The position numbers and the translations under genes are program-made. Positions 1-5,613 of a stretch of DNA of 6,169 bases are shown one piece after another. The notes beneath the pieces are model-generated. The model made no database searches and was not told where the DNA came from. It saw only the letters and a list, made by a program, of their open reading frames with translations. Source of the DNA: Bacillota bacterium (GTDB taxonomy: Bacteria > Bacillota > Clostridia > Peptostreptococcales > Anaerovoracaceae); contig JAFWFF010000131.1 of the NCBI GenBank assembly GCA_017515765.1, positions 1 to 6,169 on the forward strand, given 5' to 3'. Within the stretch, counting starts at the first letter, position 1. Every line of letters begins with the position of its first letter.

Positions 1-641
1 AGGATCATCGACATGCCGAGGCGTTCCCTCAGCTCGTCCATCATTCCCAGCACCTGGGCCTGGATGGTCACATCGAGCGCGGTGGTCGGCTCGTCAGCGA
101 TCAAAAGCTCCGGTTCCAGCGCGAGGGCCATGGCTATGACGACCCTCTGCTTCATTCCGCCCGAGAACTGGTGAGGATACTCGTTCTTCCTTTCGGGCGG
201 GATGCCTACCATGGTGAGCACTTCGTCGACGCGCTTCTCCATCTCCTCATGTGACAGCCTCTTCTCGCCGTGGTATTTGATCGCTTCCTCTATCTGGAAG
301 CCGACGGTCATGACCGGGTTGAGAGCTGTCATCGGGTCCTGGAAGATCATCGCGATCTTCTCGCCCCTGATCTGGTAACGCATGTCCTCTTCGGACTTCT
401 TAAGAAGATCCTCGCCGAAGAACTCAATGCTCCCGCTGGTTATATGGGCCGTTCTCTCGGGGAGGAGCCCCAGTATGGCGAGAGCCGTGGTGGTCTTCCC
501 CGCTCCGGTCTCTCCCACGAGGCCGAGAACTTCTCCCTTATTAAGGTCAAGGTCTATGTGGTTTACCGCTTCTACCGTAGCGTCGTCCGTTCTGTATTCG
601 ATCGAGAGATCGCGGATCTTTAATGATTGTTCCATTTCCAT
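1..641 (-). CDS. Peptide/nickel/opine ABC transporter ATP-binding subunit (DppD/OppD type), 3' end beyond window
   Basis: This is one of the cytoplasmic ATPase subunits that power an oligopeptide/dipeptide/nickel-type importer. I translated 213 codons from the minus strand; the C-terminus lies beyond position 1. Visible motifs are Walker A GETGAGKT (residues 43-50), a Q-loop in IFQDPMTALNP (Q101), the ABC signature FSGGMKQR (159-166), Walker B LLIADEP (179-185) and a D-loop ALD (188-190). The H-loop and the C-terminal oligopeptide-transporter extension would come next and are not seen. The ATG at 641 is chosen because GGGAGGT sits five bases upstream; the ATG at 635 is too far from it. Only 12 bases separate it from the permease C stop codon, so the two are co-transcribed and probably translationally coupled. 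The family is certain; DppD rather than DppF is inferred from its position directly after the permeases and its sequence style. The substrate cannot be read from the ATPase. Confidence 0.95.
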   Translation of the reverse strand, partial: MEMEQSLKIRDLSIEYRTDDATVEAVNHIDLDLNKGEVLGLVGETGAGKTTTALAILGLLPERTAHITSGSIEFFGEDLLKKSEEDMRYQIRGEKIAMIFQDPMTALNPVMTVGFQIEEAIKYHGEKRLSHEEMEKRVDEVLTMVGIPPERKNEYPHQFSGGMKQRVVIAMALALEPELLIADEPTTALDVTIQAQVLGMMDELRERLGMSMI

Positions 642-653
642 CCCGTACCTCCC

Positions 654-1553
654 TTAATCCTTCAGCTTCGGATCGAGCGCGTCTCTCAGGCCGTCACCGA
701 GCAGGTTGAACGAAAGCGCTGTGAGAGCGAGCACGACGCCGGGGATAACGCACATATAAGGAGCAAGCCTCAGATACTCTCTGGCGCCCGCTATGATATT
801 GCCCCATTCCGGAGCGGGAGGCTGGATGCCTACGCCCAGGTAGCTGAGTCCGGCTGCGGTGAGCATCATGTTGGCGACGCCCTGCATCGATACTATGATC
901 GCAGGTCCCATCGAGTTCGGGATGAGCTGCGTCACTATGATGCGGAAGTCCTTCATGCCTGCTGCCTTCGCGGCTTCGACGTATTCTTTGTTCGCCTCCG
1001 AGAGCACCGACGACCGCACGATACGGCATCTGAACGGTACCGTAACGATGACGAGCGCGGTGATGAGCGAAACGGCGTTTCCGCCCATGGCGGCTACTAT
1101 GCACATGGAGAGGAGCATCTCCGGCACGGCCGCCATTACGTCGCATACCCGCATTATCACTTCATCAAGCAGGCCTCCGTAATACGCTCCGATAGCTCCG
1201 AGGAGTCCTCCTATGACTATCGCTATTATGACTGTAACGACGCCTATGGTAAGGCTGATACGCCCGCCGTAGATGACTCTGGCGAACACGTCGCGGCCGT
1301 AGATATCGGTACCGAACCAGTGCTGCGCCGAAGGCGGCTGCTTGACTTCATCGTAGTTCTGCTCCGTAACGAGGGCGGGGTCGATGAAGAAGTTGGCGAA
1401 GACCGTCAGGAAGACGAGTATCGCCAGGAATACGAGGCCCATCACGGCGCTCCTGTTCTTCAGGAGCCTTCTCCATACCTGGTAGGCCATGCTGCGCTGC
1501 TTGGTGCTGCCTGTTTTCTTCTTTTTGGAGGTCACGTTCTTGTCTTTGCCCAT
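654..1553 (-). CDS. Peptide/nickel/opine ABC transporter permease, DppC/OppC type
   Basis: This is the second membrane subunit of the importer, 299 residues, a normal length for the family. A lysine-rich cytoplasmic N-terminus (residues 8-20) precedes a first membrane segment (about 37-56), as in the OppC N-terminal domain. Next comes the family hallmark HWFGTDIYGRDVFARVIYGG (78-97), then further hydrophobic segments at about 101-124, 139-175, 216-240 and 265-285. The EAA loop that contacts the ATPase is EYVEAAKAAG...IPN (190-213), and the C-terminal signature is NLLGDGLRDALDPKL (283-297). The start at 1553 has AGGAGGT six bases upstream, and that ribosome binding site overlaps the stop codon of the permease B gene (TAGGAGGT), with an 11-base gap. 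It is the middle gene of a B-C-D operon. The substrate is not evident: the family includes di- and oligopeptide, nickel, metallophore and agrocinopine systems. Confidence 0.96.
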   Translation of the reverse strand: MGKDKNVTSKKKKTGSTKQRSMAYQVWRRLLKNRSAVMGLVFLAILVFLTVFANFFIDPALVTEQNYDEVKQPPSAQHWFGTDIYGRDVFARVIYGGRISLTIGVVTVIIAIVIGGLLGAIGAYYGGLLDEVIMRVCDVMAAVPEMLLSMCIVAAMGGNAVSLITALVIVTVPFRCRIVRSSVLSEANKEYVEAAKAAGMKDFRIIVTQLIPNSMGPAIIVSMQGVANMMLTAAGLSYLGVGIQPPAPEWGNIIAGAREYLRLAPYMCVIPGVVLALTALSFNLLGDGLRDALDPKLKD

Positions 1554-1564
1554 TTCCGCACCTC

Positions 1565-2503
1565 CTACTTCTTACGCGCGTATTTCGCCCTGATACGCGG
1601 GTCGATGAACGCGTACATTATATCGACCAGCAGCATCACCAGGGAGAAGAACGTCGCGGTTATTATTACGCACGCGAGGACCGTCGGGATGTCGACCGTC
1701 CTGATGCTGAGCACGACCAAAGATCCCATTCCGGGTATCGCGAATACGTTCTCTGTAAGAACGGAACCGCCGAGGCAGGTCGCGAAAGCCGAGCCGATGG
1801 TGGTGATAACGGGGAGCATCGCGTTTCTCAGCGCGTGCTGGTATGTTACCGCCCTCTCGGGAACGCCCTTTGCTCTCGCGGTACGGATATAGTCTTCACG
1901 GATCGACTCGAGCATCGTCGAACGGGTCAGCCTCAGAATACGGCAGCCCTGGGGACCCGCGATAACTATGACCGGCAGGATCATATGCTTCCATGTCTCC
2001 ATTCCGCTGGGCGGGAGCCATCCGAGATAGAGCGCGAACAGCAGGATCAGCAGCATCGCGAACCAGAAGGAAGGCATCGCTACGAGCACTGTCGAAAGCA
2101 CGCGGAGGATATCGTCAGCAGCCGTATACTGCTTGACCGCCGAGAACACTCCGCCGACTATCCCGAATATCGCCGCGAACAGGATACTGATCGAAGCCAG
2201 CTTGATGGTCACGGGAACACGCGGAAGAACGTCCTGGAATACGGGATTTCCGGTACGCCATGAAACGCCGAAGTCGAATTTGGTGAAGACGTTGAAGACG
2301 TAGGTTACAAATCTCTCCAGGAAGCCCTTATCGAGTCCCATCTGATGGCGCCACTGATCCAAGGCCTCCTGCGAGGCCTCTACACCGAGTTTTCTGATGG
2401 CGGGATCTCCGGGTGTGAACTCCATGATGAAATACACCAGGAAGATAACGCCGATCAGAATTGGGATGATGAGCAGCAGCCTCTTTATGATGTACCTGGC
2501 CAT
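1565..2503 (-). CDS. Peptide/nickel/opine ABC transporter permease, DppB/OppB type
   Basis: This is the first membrane subunit of the importer, 312 residues, typical for the family. The N-terminus MARYIIKRLLLIIPILIGV (1-19) is the classic DppB opening: a positive patch running into a membrane helix, followed by the conserved PGDPA (31-35). Other membrane segments lie at about 100-124, 134-161, 174-188, 229-248 and 275-299. The EAA-type coupling loop is DYIRTARAKGV...LRNAMLPV (204-232), and the C-terminus carries the conserved DPRIR (301-305). I start it at ATG 2503, not at the in-frame GTG at 2551. The ATG has GGGGAGGT with a six-base spacer and gives the family N-terminus, while the GTG has no ribosome binding site. 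It is the first gene of a B-C-D operon with its own strong promoter and a leader of about 100 bases. No substrate-binding protein gene lies upstream, although such operons often begin with one. Confidence 0.96.
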   Translation of the reverse strand: MARYIIKRLLLIIPILIGVIFLVYFIMEFTPGDPAIRKLGVEASQEALDQWRHQMGLDKGFLERFVTYVFNVFTKFDFGVSWRTGNPVFQDVLPRVPVTIKLASISILFAAIFGIVGGVFSAVKQYTAADDILRVLSTVLVAMPSFWFAMLLILLFALYLGWLPPSGMETWKHMILPVIVIAGPQGCRILRLTRSTMLESIREDYIRTARAKGVPERAVTYQHALRNAMLPVITTIGSAFATCLGGSVLTENVFAIPGMGSLVVLSIRTVDIPTVLACVIITATFFSLVMLLVDIMYAFIDPRIRAKYARKK

Positions 2504-2560
2504 ATATACACCTCCCCAATGCAGGTAATCGTTAACGGCGAGAATGATCACTACACTAGA

Positions 2561-2575
2561 AATTGTCAGAGAAAT
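2561..2575. promoter_or_regulatory. Possible CodY-like box in the transporter leader
   Basis: The sequence AATTGTCAGAGAAAT matches 12 of 15 positions of the published CodY consensus AATTTTCWGAAAATT. It lies about 30-45 bases downstream of the predicted start site, where a bound repressor could block transcription. In Bacillota CodY represses peptide transporters when branched-chain amino acids and GTP are plentiful, so the context fits. Against it: the region is AT-rich, the match is partial, it overlaps one of the ATTGTC repeats, and the host's identity is unknown. Confidence 0.22.
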
Positions 2576-2602
2576 CGCATTGTCAGTATTATTGTCGACA
2601 AT
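2562..2602. repeat. ATTGTC repeat cluster with perfect 12-base palindrome; candidate operator of the transporter operon
   Basis: Reading the plus strand, ATTGTCAG occurs at 2562-2569 and again at 2579-2586. ATTGTC begins a third time at 2591, as the left half of the perfect palindrome ATTGTCGACAAT (2591-2602). That makes three direct copies and one inverted copy of a six-base element within 41 bases. The palindrome covers about +4 to +15 relative to the start site predicted from the -10 box, and the other copies lie further into the leader. This placement suits a repressor operator. The protein that binds is not known from the sequence. The GTCAG core also resembles half of the dyads near the sigma-54 regulator. 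Confidence 0.5.
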
Positions 2603-2611
2603 CCTACGGTT

Positions 2612-2640
2612 ATTTTATTATAACTTGTTCGTTATGTCAA
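2612..2640 (-). promoter_or_regulatory. Sigma-70-type promoter of the ABC transporter operon
   Basis: On the minus strand a perfect -35 box TTGACA (2640-2635) is followed, after exactly 17 bases, by the -10 box TAAAAT (2617-2612; 5 of 6 to consensus). Transcription should begin near 2605, leaving a leader of about 100 bases before the permease B start at 2503. An overlapping TATAAT at 2622 is only 12 bases from the -35 box and is less likely to be used. The promoter begins 10 bases after the M20 stop codon. Confidence 0.8.
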
Positions 2641-2650
2641 GAACGGCGCG

Positions 2651-3847
2651 CTATTCAACGCCGCAGAATTCGGCTGCGGCCTGAGCGTAAAACGACACGT
2701 AATCAAAGAGCTGTTCAAGCGATACGTGCTCGTCTTTAGTGTGGGCGTCGGCAAGCGATCCGGGTCCGAAGACCACCGTCGGGATATGCCCGAAAGTCGA
2801 GAGCATCCCAGCGTCCGTCCAGCCCCTCCAGCCGCCCGTGTCGGGCTCCTCTCCGAGCCGTTCGGCCAGTATTTTCTTCACGATCCCGACGATCTTTTCG
2901 TCCGGGTCGGTCCAGAGAGGCGCGTGGGCCAGATACTTCATCCGGCTGTTCGGCATCCTGCTGATCTCGGCGCGGAACGCGGGATCCTCAGCGTGGAGCT
3001 CGTCGATTATCCCCTGATACTCAGCGATCAGAGAGTCCACGGTCTCGCCCGGGACATACCTCCTGTCGAGCTGGATGGTGCATTCTCCCGCGACCGTGCA
3101 TATCTGGTCGCCTCCGAAGATCTTCCCGTAGTTCATGAGCGCGGGTCCCATGTATTCGTTGGTCCTGGCTATGATCTTCGGGAACAGTTCCTTATCTATC
3201 CGTTCTATCAGGCGCGAGGCCATCCTGATCGCGTTGACCCCGCGGAGCGCCTGGCTCCCGTGCATCGTGGTGCCGTAGACTTTGATCTCCAGGGTCTCAA
3301 GGCCTCTGTGTGCAAAGGAGAAGCCGTACTCCGACGGTTCCCCGACTATCGCGGCGTCGGCCTTGCCGCCGTTCACCACGAAGGCTTCCGTCCCGTCGCT
3401 CTCGCCTTCCTCACCGACCACAGCCGTGAAGAGGACGTCGCCCTTAAGCCTTATCCCGGACCTTTTGATCGCGGCCATCGCGGTCATCATGCACGCGAGG
3501 GCGCCTTTCATGTCAGTCGTGCCGCGGCCCCACATGCATCCGTCGCGGATCTCTCCGGCAAAGGGGTCGATCACCATCTCGTATGGAGGCACCGTGTCCA
3601 TGTGGCCGTTCAGCAGTAGGGTCGGCCCGCCGCCCGTGCCGCGGAGCCTGGCGTACACGTTGCAGCGCCCGTCCGCCACCTCGTACTTCTCGGTCTCGAA
3701 GCCCAGATCGCGGCATTCATCAAAGATCACGTCCCCCACGCCGGCTTCGCGCAAGGGCACGTCCTTATGGCTCGGGACAGCTATGAGTCTGCGGAGGCGG
3801 CCGGTGACCTCATCCTCCGTATAATACTTTCGGAAATCTTCTTTCAT
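2651..3847 (-). CDS. M20-family metallopeptidase / amidohydrolase (ArgE/DapE/ACY1 type)
   Basis: This is a predicted cytoplasmic di-metal (usually zinc) amidohydrolase that cleaves N-acyl, N-succinyl or peptide bonds of amino acids; the family includes ArgE, DapE and carboxypeptidase G2. It has 398 residues, a normal full length. Expected active-site residues are present: H82 and D84 in GHMDTVP, bridging D112 in GRGTTDMKG, general base E146 and metal ligand E147 in VGEEGESDGTE, metal ligand E170 in VGEPSE, and the final ligand H374 in DAHTKDEHV. The lid/dimerisation domain (about 176-290) carries H196 in TMHGS and the QLDRRYVPGE motif (259-268) typical of ArgE/DapE relatives. No signal peptide is seen. 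The start at 3847 is fixed by an in-frame TGA just upstream, but its ribosome binding site (AAGGG, only two bases from the ATG) is poor. It lies behind a sigma-54 promoter and before a peptide-type importer, suggesting hydrolysis of an imported compound. The exact substrate cannot be deduced. Confidence 0.93.
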   Translation of the reverse strand: MKEDFRKYYTEDEVTGRLRRLIAVPSHKDVPLREAGVGDVIFDECRDLGFETEKYEVADGRCNVYARLRGTGGGPTLLLNGHMDTVPPYEMVIDPFAGEIRDGCMWGRGTTDMKGALACMMTAMAAIKRSGIRLKGDVLFTAVVGEEGESDGTEAFVVNGGKADAAIVGEPSEYGFSFAHRGLETLEIKVYGTTMHGSQALRGVNAIRMASRLIERIDKELFPKIIARTNEYMGPALMNYGKIFGGDQICTVAGECTIQLDRRYVPGETVDSLIAEYQGIIDELHAEDPAFRAEISRMPNSRMKYLAHAPLWTDPDEKIVGIVKKILAERLGEEPDTGGWRGWTDAGMLSTFGHIPTVVFGPGSLADAHTKDEHVSLEQLFDYVSFYAQAAAEFCGVE

Positions 3848-3869
3848 GGCCCTTCAGTGTATCCCGTCG

Positions 3870-3897
3870 ATCCGTTATCTTATGTCTTACGGATAAC
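3870..3897. repeat. Overlapping inverted repeats in the M20 leader
   Basis: Two imperfectly nested dyads occupy the first part of the predicted M20 leader: GTTATC (3874-3879) with GATAAC (3892-3897), and ATCCGT (3870-3875) with ACGGAT (3889-3894). They start within a few bases of the start site predicted from the sigma-54 promoter (about 3899). The region could be an operator or a weak leader hairpin. There is no T-run after it, so it is not an intrinsic terminator. Confidence 0.35.
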
Positions 3898-3909
3898 ATA
3901 TATTTATAT

Positions 3910-3926
3910 AGCAAGTAATATGCCAA
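3910..3926 (-). promoter_or_regulatory. Sigma-54 (-24/-12) promoter of the M20 gene
   Basis: The minus strand reads TTGGCATATTACTTGCT, a close match to the sigma-54 consensus TGGCAC-N5-TTGCW. The invariant GG (3924-3923) and GC (3912-3911) are separated by the required 10 bases. The predicted start site is near 3899, giving a leader of about 52 bases before the ATG at 3847. The gene immediately upstream encodes a sigma-54-dependent activator, which is exactly the partner such a promoter needs. Confidence 0.88.
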
Positions 3927-3976
3927 TTTGCGGATGTTGATAAACTGCGCTTCCGGGGGAGTGCCGCCTGTCATGC

Positions 3977-3992
3977 CGTCAGTTTTCTGACG
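3977..3992. promoter_or_regulatory. Candidate upstream activator site (enhancer) for the sigma-54 promoter
   Basis: CGTCAG-TTTT-CTGACG is a perfect six-base-arm inverted repeat centred about 85 bases upstream of the predicted sigma-54 start site, a usual distance for an NtrC-type activator site. Neither strand has a T-run next to it, so it does not look like a terminator for the regulator gene. On the minus strand its 16 bases align without gaps to TGTCAGATTCTTGACA at the regulator's own promoter (5551-5536), sharing GTCAGA and TGAC. The box CGGCAGAT also lies beside both sites. Confidence 0.6.
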
Positions 3993-4025
3993 ATATCTGC
4001 CGCGCCGCCGTCAAAAATCTAACGG

Positions 4026-5453
4026 TTACTCTATCCCGAGCTTTTCCATCCTGTATATCAGCGTCGGCCTGGGGATGCTGAGGAGCCTGCTCGCTTTGGT
4101 CCTGTTCCCTCCGGCGTGGCGGAGTGCCGCGGTGATCAGATCGCGCTCCTGGTCCGCCAGATATTTCTGCATATCTATGTTCTTTCCGTTTGAGAAATCA
4201 GCTGCCTGGTAGATCGGGTCGAGGGTTTCCGCCTCGTACGCTCCCGGCGCTTTCATTACGCGCTGATACACGTAATCAGGCATATCCCTGACGTCGAGGG
4301 TAGCGCTGTTCGAGGTCGCGACCATGGCTTCCACAAGGTGCTTGAGTTCCCTGACGTTGCCGTCCCAGGTATAGTCCCGGAGCAGTTCCCTTAAGTCGTC
4401 GCCGTAGCCGGAGATCTTCTTGCCGTAGATCTTGCAGTATTCCTCCAGGAAATAGTCCAGATAGAATTCCACGTCTTCCGGGCGTTCCGCCAGGCTCGGG
4501 ACATGTATCACGCTGCTGCTGAAGCGGTAGAACAGGTCGCGCCGCAGGATGCGCTTCTCTATAGCGTCCTGCGGGTCCACGTTCATGGTCGCGATTATCT
4601 TGACGTCCACCTTCTTCTCTACGTTGCTCCCGAGCTTCCGGAAGGTGCCCTCCTGCATGACTCTCAGGAGCTTGCCCTGTACCTCATATGGCATGGCGTT
4701 CAGTTCGTCAAGGAAGAGGATCCCGCCGTCAGCTTCCTCCAGCAGGCCTTTCTTGTTCTCCGCGCCGGTGTAGGCGCCTTTGGTCGCCCCGAACAAAGTC
4801 GACTCGAACAGGTTTGCGGGGATCGCGGCGCAGTTCTCGGTGACTACGTGCGATGACGGGATGCCGCTCTCTTTGATCATCGCCTGGGCAAAGAGTTCCT
4901 TGCCGGTCCCGGTCTCCCCGTAGATCAGGGTGTGGTTCGGCAGAACCGCAAGAGTCCTGGCGTAGTCGATTGTGTGGCGCATCCTGTCGTTTTTCGTCAG
5001 GATCGTGTCGAACGTGATCTGCCCGCGCAGAGTCTTCAGCTTGTCGATCAAAGCGTCGAACTCCTCATTCTTCCGGAGATCTTCATTGGTCTTAAGGTCG
5101 ACTGTGGTGACGTCGCGGGCGAGCTCGACCGCTCCCATGGTGCGCCCTCTCCTGATGATGGGGATCGTGATATTGTCGGTGCAGAGCTCGCGGCCCTTGA
5201 AATCTATTACAGTCTGGTTCTTGCCGACGACTATCTCGCCTGTAGTTATCGCGCGCATTATCGTGCTCTTCTCCAGATCGAGATACGGGTAGACTTCGTA
5301 GTATTTCTTGTTGATGTATTCGCGGCGGTTCACCTGCTGCGCGGTGTCGTTCACCTGCGTTTCGTAGCGGGTGTTGAAAACGATATTGAAATTGTTGTCG
5401 ATCACTGCGATGTAGTCTACCGAGTTCAGCACCAGATCAAGGCATCTGAGCAT
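4026..5453 (-). CDS. Sigma-54-dependent transcriptional activator, PAS / AAA+ / Fis-type HTH (RocR-like)
   Basis: This is an enhancer-binding activator of 475 residues that uses ATP hydrolysis to open sigma-54 promoters. Residues about 1-115 form a PAS-like sensor (AVIDNNFNIVF at 16-26; IIRRGRTMGAVELARDV at 99-115). They are followed by a charged, probably helical linker (117-142). The AAA+ domain has Walker A GETGTGKE (179-186), the sigma-54 contact loop GAYTGA (226-231; the usual form is GAFTGA), Walker B GGILFLDELN (243-252), a sensor I region ATMN (288-291), candidate arginine fingers in RRDLFYRF (304-311) and NVREL (366-370). A Fis-type helix-turn-helix closes the protein (about 446-473, GGNRTKASRLLSIPRPTLIYRM). 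There is no phosphorylation receiver domain, so a small ligand or redox state is the likelier signal. The start at 5453 has AGGAG about seven bases upstream. The gene has its own promoter and precedes a sigma-54 promoter that it very probably activates. Confidence 0.95.
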   Translation of the reverse strand: MLRCLDLVLNSVDYIAVIDNNFNIVFNTRYETQVNDTAQQVNRREYINKKYYEVYPYLDLEKSTIMRAITTGEIVVGKNQTVIDFKGRELCTDNITIPIIRRGRTMGAVELARDVTTVDLKTNEDLRKNEEFDALIDKLKTLRGQITFDTILTKNDRMRHTIDYARTLAVLPNHTLIYGETGTGKELFAQAMIKESGIPSSHVVTENCAAIPANLFESTLFGATKGAYTGAENKKGLLEEADGGILFLDELNAMPYEVQGKLLRVMQEGTFRKLGSNVEKKVDVKIIATMNVDPQDAIEKRILRRDLFYRFSSSVIHVPSLAERPEDVEFYLDYFLEEYCKIYGKKISGYGDDLRELLRDYTWDGNVRELKHLVEAMVATSNSATLDVRDMPDYVYQRVMKAPGAYEAETLDPIYQAADFSNGKNIDMQKYLADQERDLITAALRHAGGNRTKASRLLSIPRPTLIYRMEKLGIE

Positions 5454-5512
5454 TTCACACTCCTGTTCTTCGCCGTTTTGCCGGCCTCAAGGGACTCCAT
5501 TCTTCTGCCTAA

Positions 5513-5541
5513 AGGATAAAACCTCTGCCGGCAGATGTCAA
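5513..5541 (-). promoter_or_regulatory. Sigma-70-type promoter of the regulator gene
   Basis: A perfect -35 box TTGACA (5541-5536) and a -10 box TATCCT (5518-5513; 4 of 6) are separated by exactly 17 bases. The predicted start site is near 5506, giving a leader of about 52 bases. It lies just downstream of the opine dehydrogenase terminator, so the regulator is transcribed separately. The promoter is overlapped by two symmetric elements, which suggests tight control. Confidence 0.7.
5524..5535. promoter_or_regulatory. 12-base palindrome inside the regulator promoter spacer
   Basis: TCTGCCGGCAGA is a perfect palindrome lying entirely within the 17-base spacer between the -35 and -10 boxes. 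Its half CGGCAGA, extended to CGGCAGAT, recurs next to the candidate enhancer at 4002-3995. A protein bound here would occlude RNA polymerase, so it is a repression operator candidate. The binding protein is not proven. Confidence 0.5.
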
Positions 5542-5551
5542 GAATCTGACA
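5536..5551. promoter_or_regulatory. 16-base dyad over the -35 box, candidate autoregulatory site
   Basis: TGTCA-N6-TGACA (5536-5551) is an inverted repeat that contains the whole -35 box of the regulator promoter. Read on the minus strand, TGTCAGATTCTTGACA has the same length and outer arms as CGTCAGAAAACTGACG upstream of the sigma-54 promoter. A common binder, most simply the adjacent Fis-type regulator, would repress its own gene here while activating the M20 gene. This is an inference from sequence similarity. Confidence 0.5.
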
Positions 5552-5560
5552 CCTATGGGG

Positions 5561-5592
5561 AAAAACAAAACGAGCAGGACATGCCTGCTCGT
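5561..5592 (-). terminator. Intrinsic terminator of the opine dehydrogenase gene
   Basis: The minus strand forms a nine-base-pair perfect stem, ACGAGCAGG / CCTGCTCGT, with a five-base loop (5592-5570). The stem runs directly into TTTTGTTTTT (to 5561). It starts 21 bases after the opine dehydrogenase stop codon. The opposite strand lacks a T-run, so it works in one direction and separates this gene from the regulator. Confidence 0.93.
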
Positions 5593-5613
5593 CCTTACAC
5601 TGTTTATCGGATC

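Noticed and set aside
627..1892. 421-codon open frame on the plus strand opposite the permease genes
   Set aside because: It is antisense to two clearly conserved permeases, rich in His, Arg and Tyr with no recognisable domain, and crosses the gap between them. It arises from codon bias on the coding strand.
2504..2551. N-terminal extension of permease B to a GTG at 2551
   Set aside because: No ribosome binding site precedes the GTG. The ATG at 2503 has GGGGAGGT at ideal spacing and gives the family-typical N-terminus MARYIIKRLL.
2504..2650. Second sigma-54 promoter in front of the transporter operon
   Set aside because: I found no GG-N10-GC arrangement with flanking consensus on the minus strand in this region. 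The TTGACA-17-TAAAAT promoter is sufficient.
2726..3619. 297-codon open frame on the plus strand opposite the M20 gene
   Set aside because: It is a shadow of the M20 reading frame with low-complexity composition and no recognisable domain. The M20 frame has all its active-site motifs.
3977..3992. Intrinsic terminator for the regulator gene
   Set aside because: The stem has six pairs and a four-base loop, but neither strand has a T-run after it. An activator binding site explains it better.
4932..5519. 195-codon plus-strand frame opposite the PAS region of the regulator
   Set aside because: It has no conserved motif and is antisense to a well-supported gene, and it ends in the regulator's promoter region.
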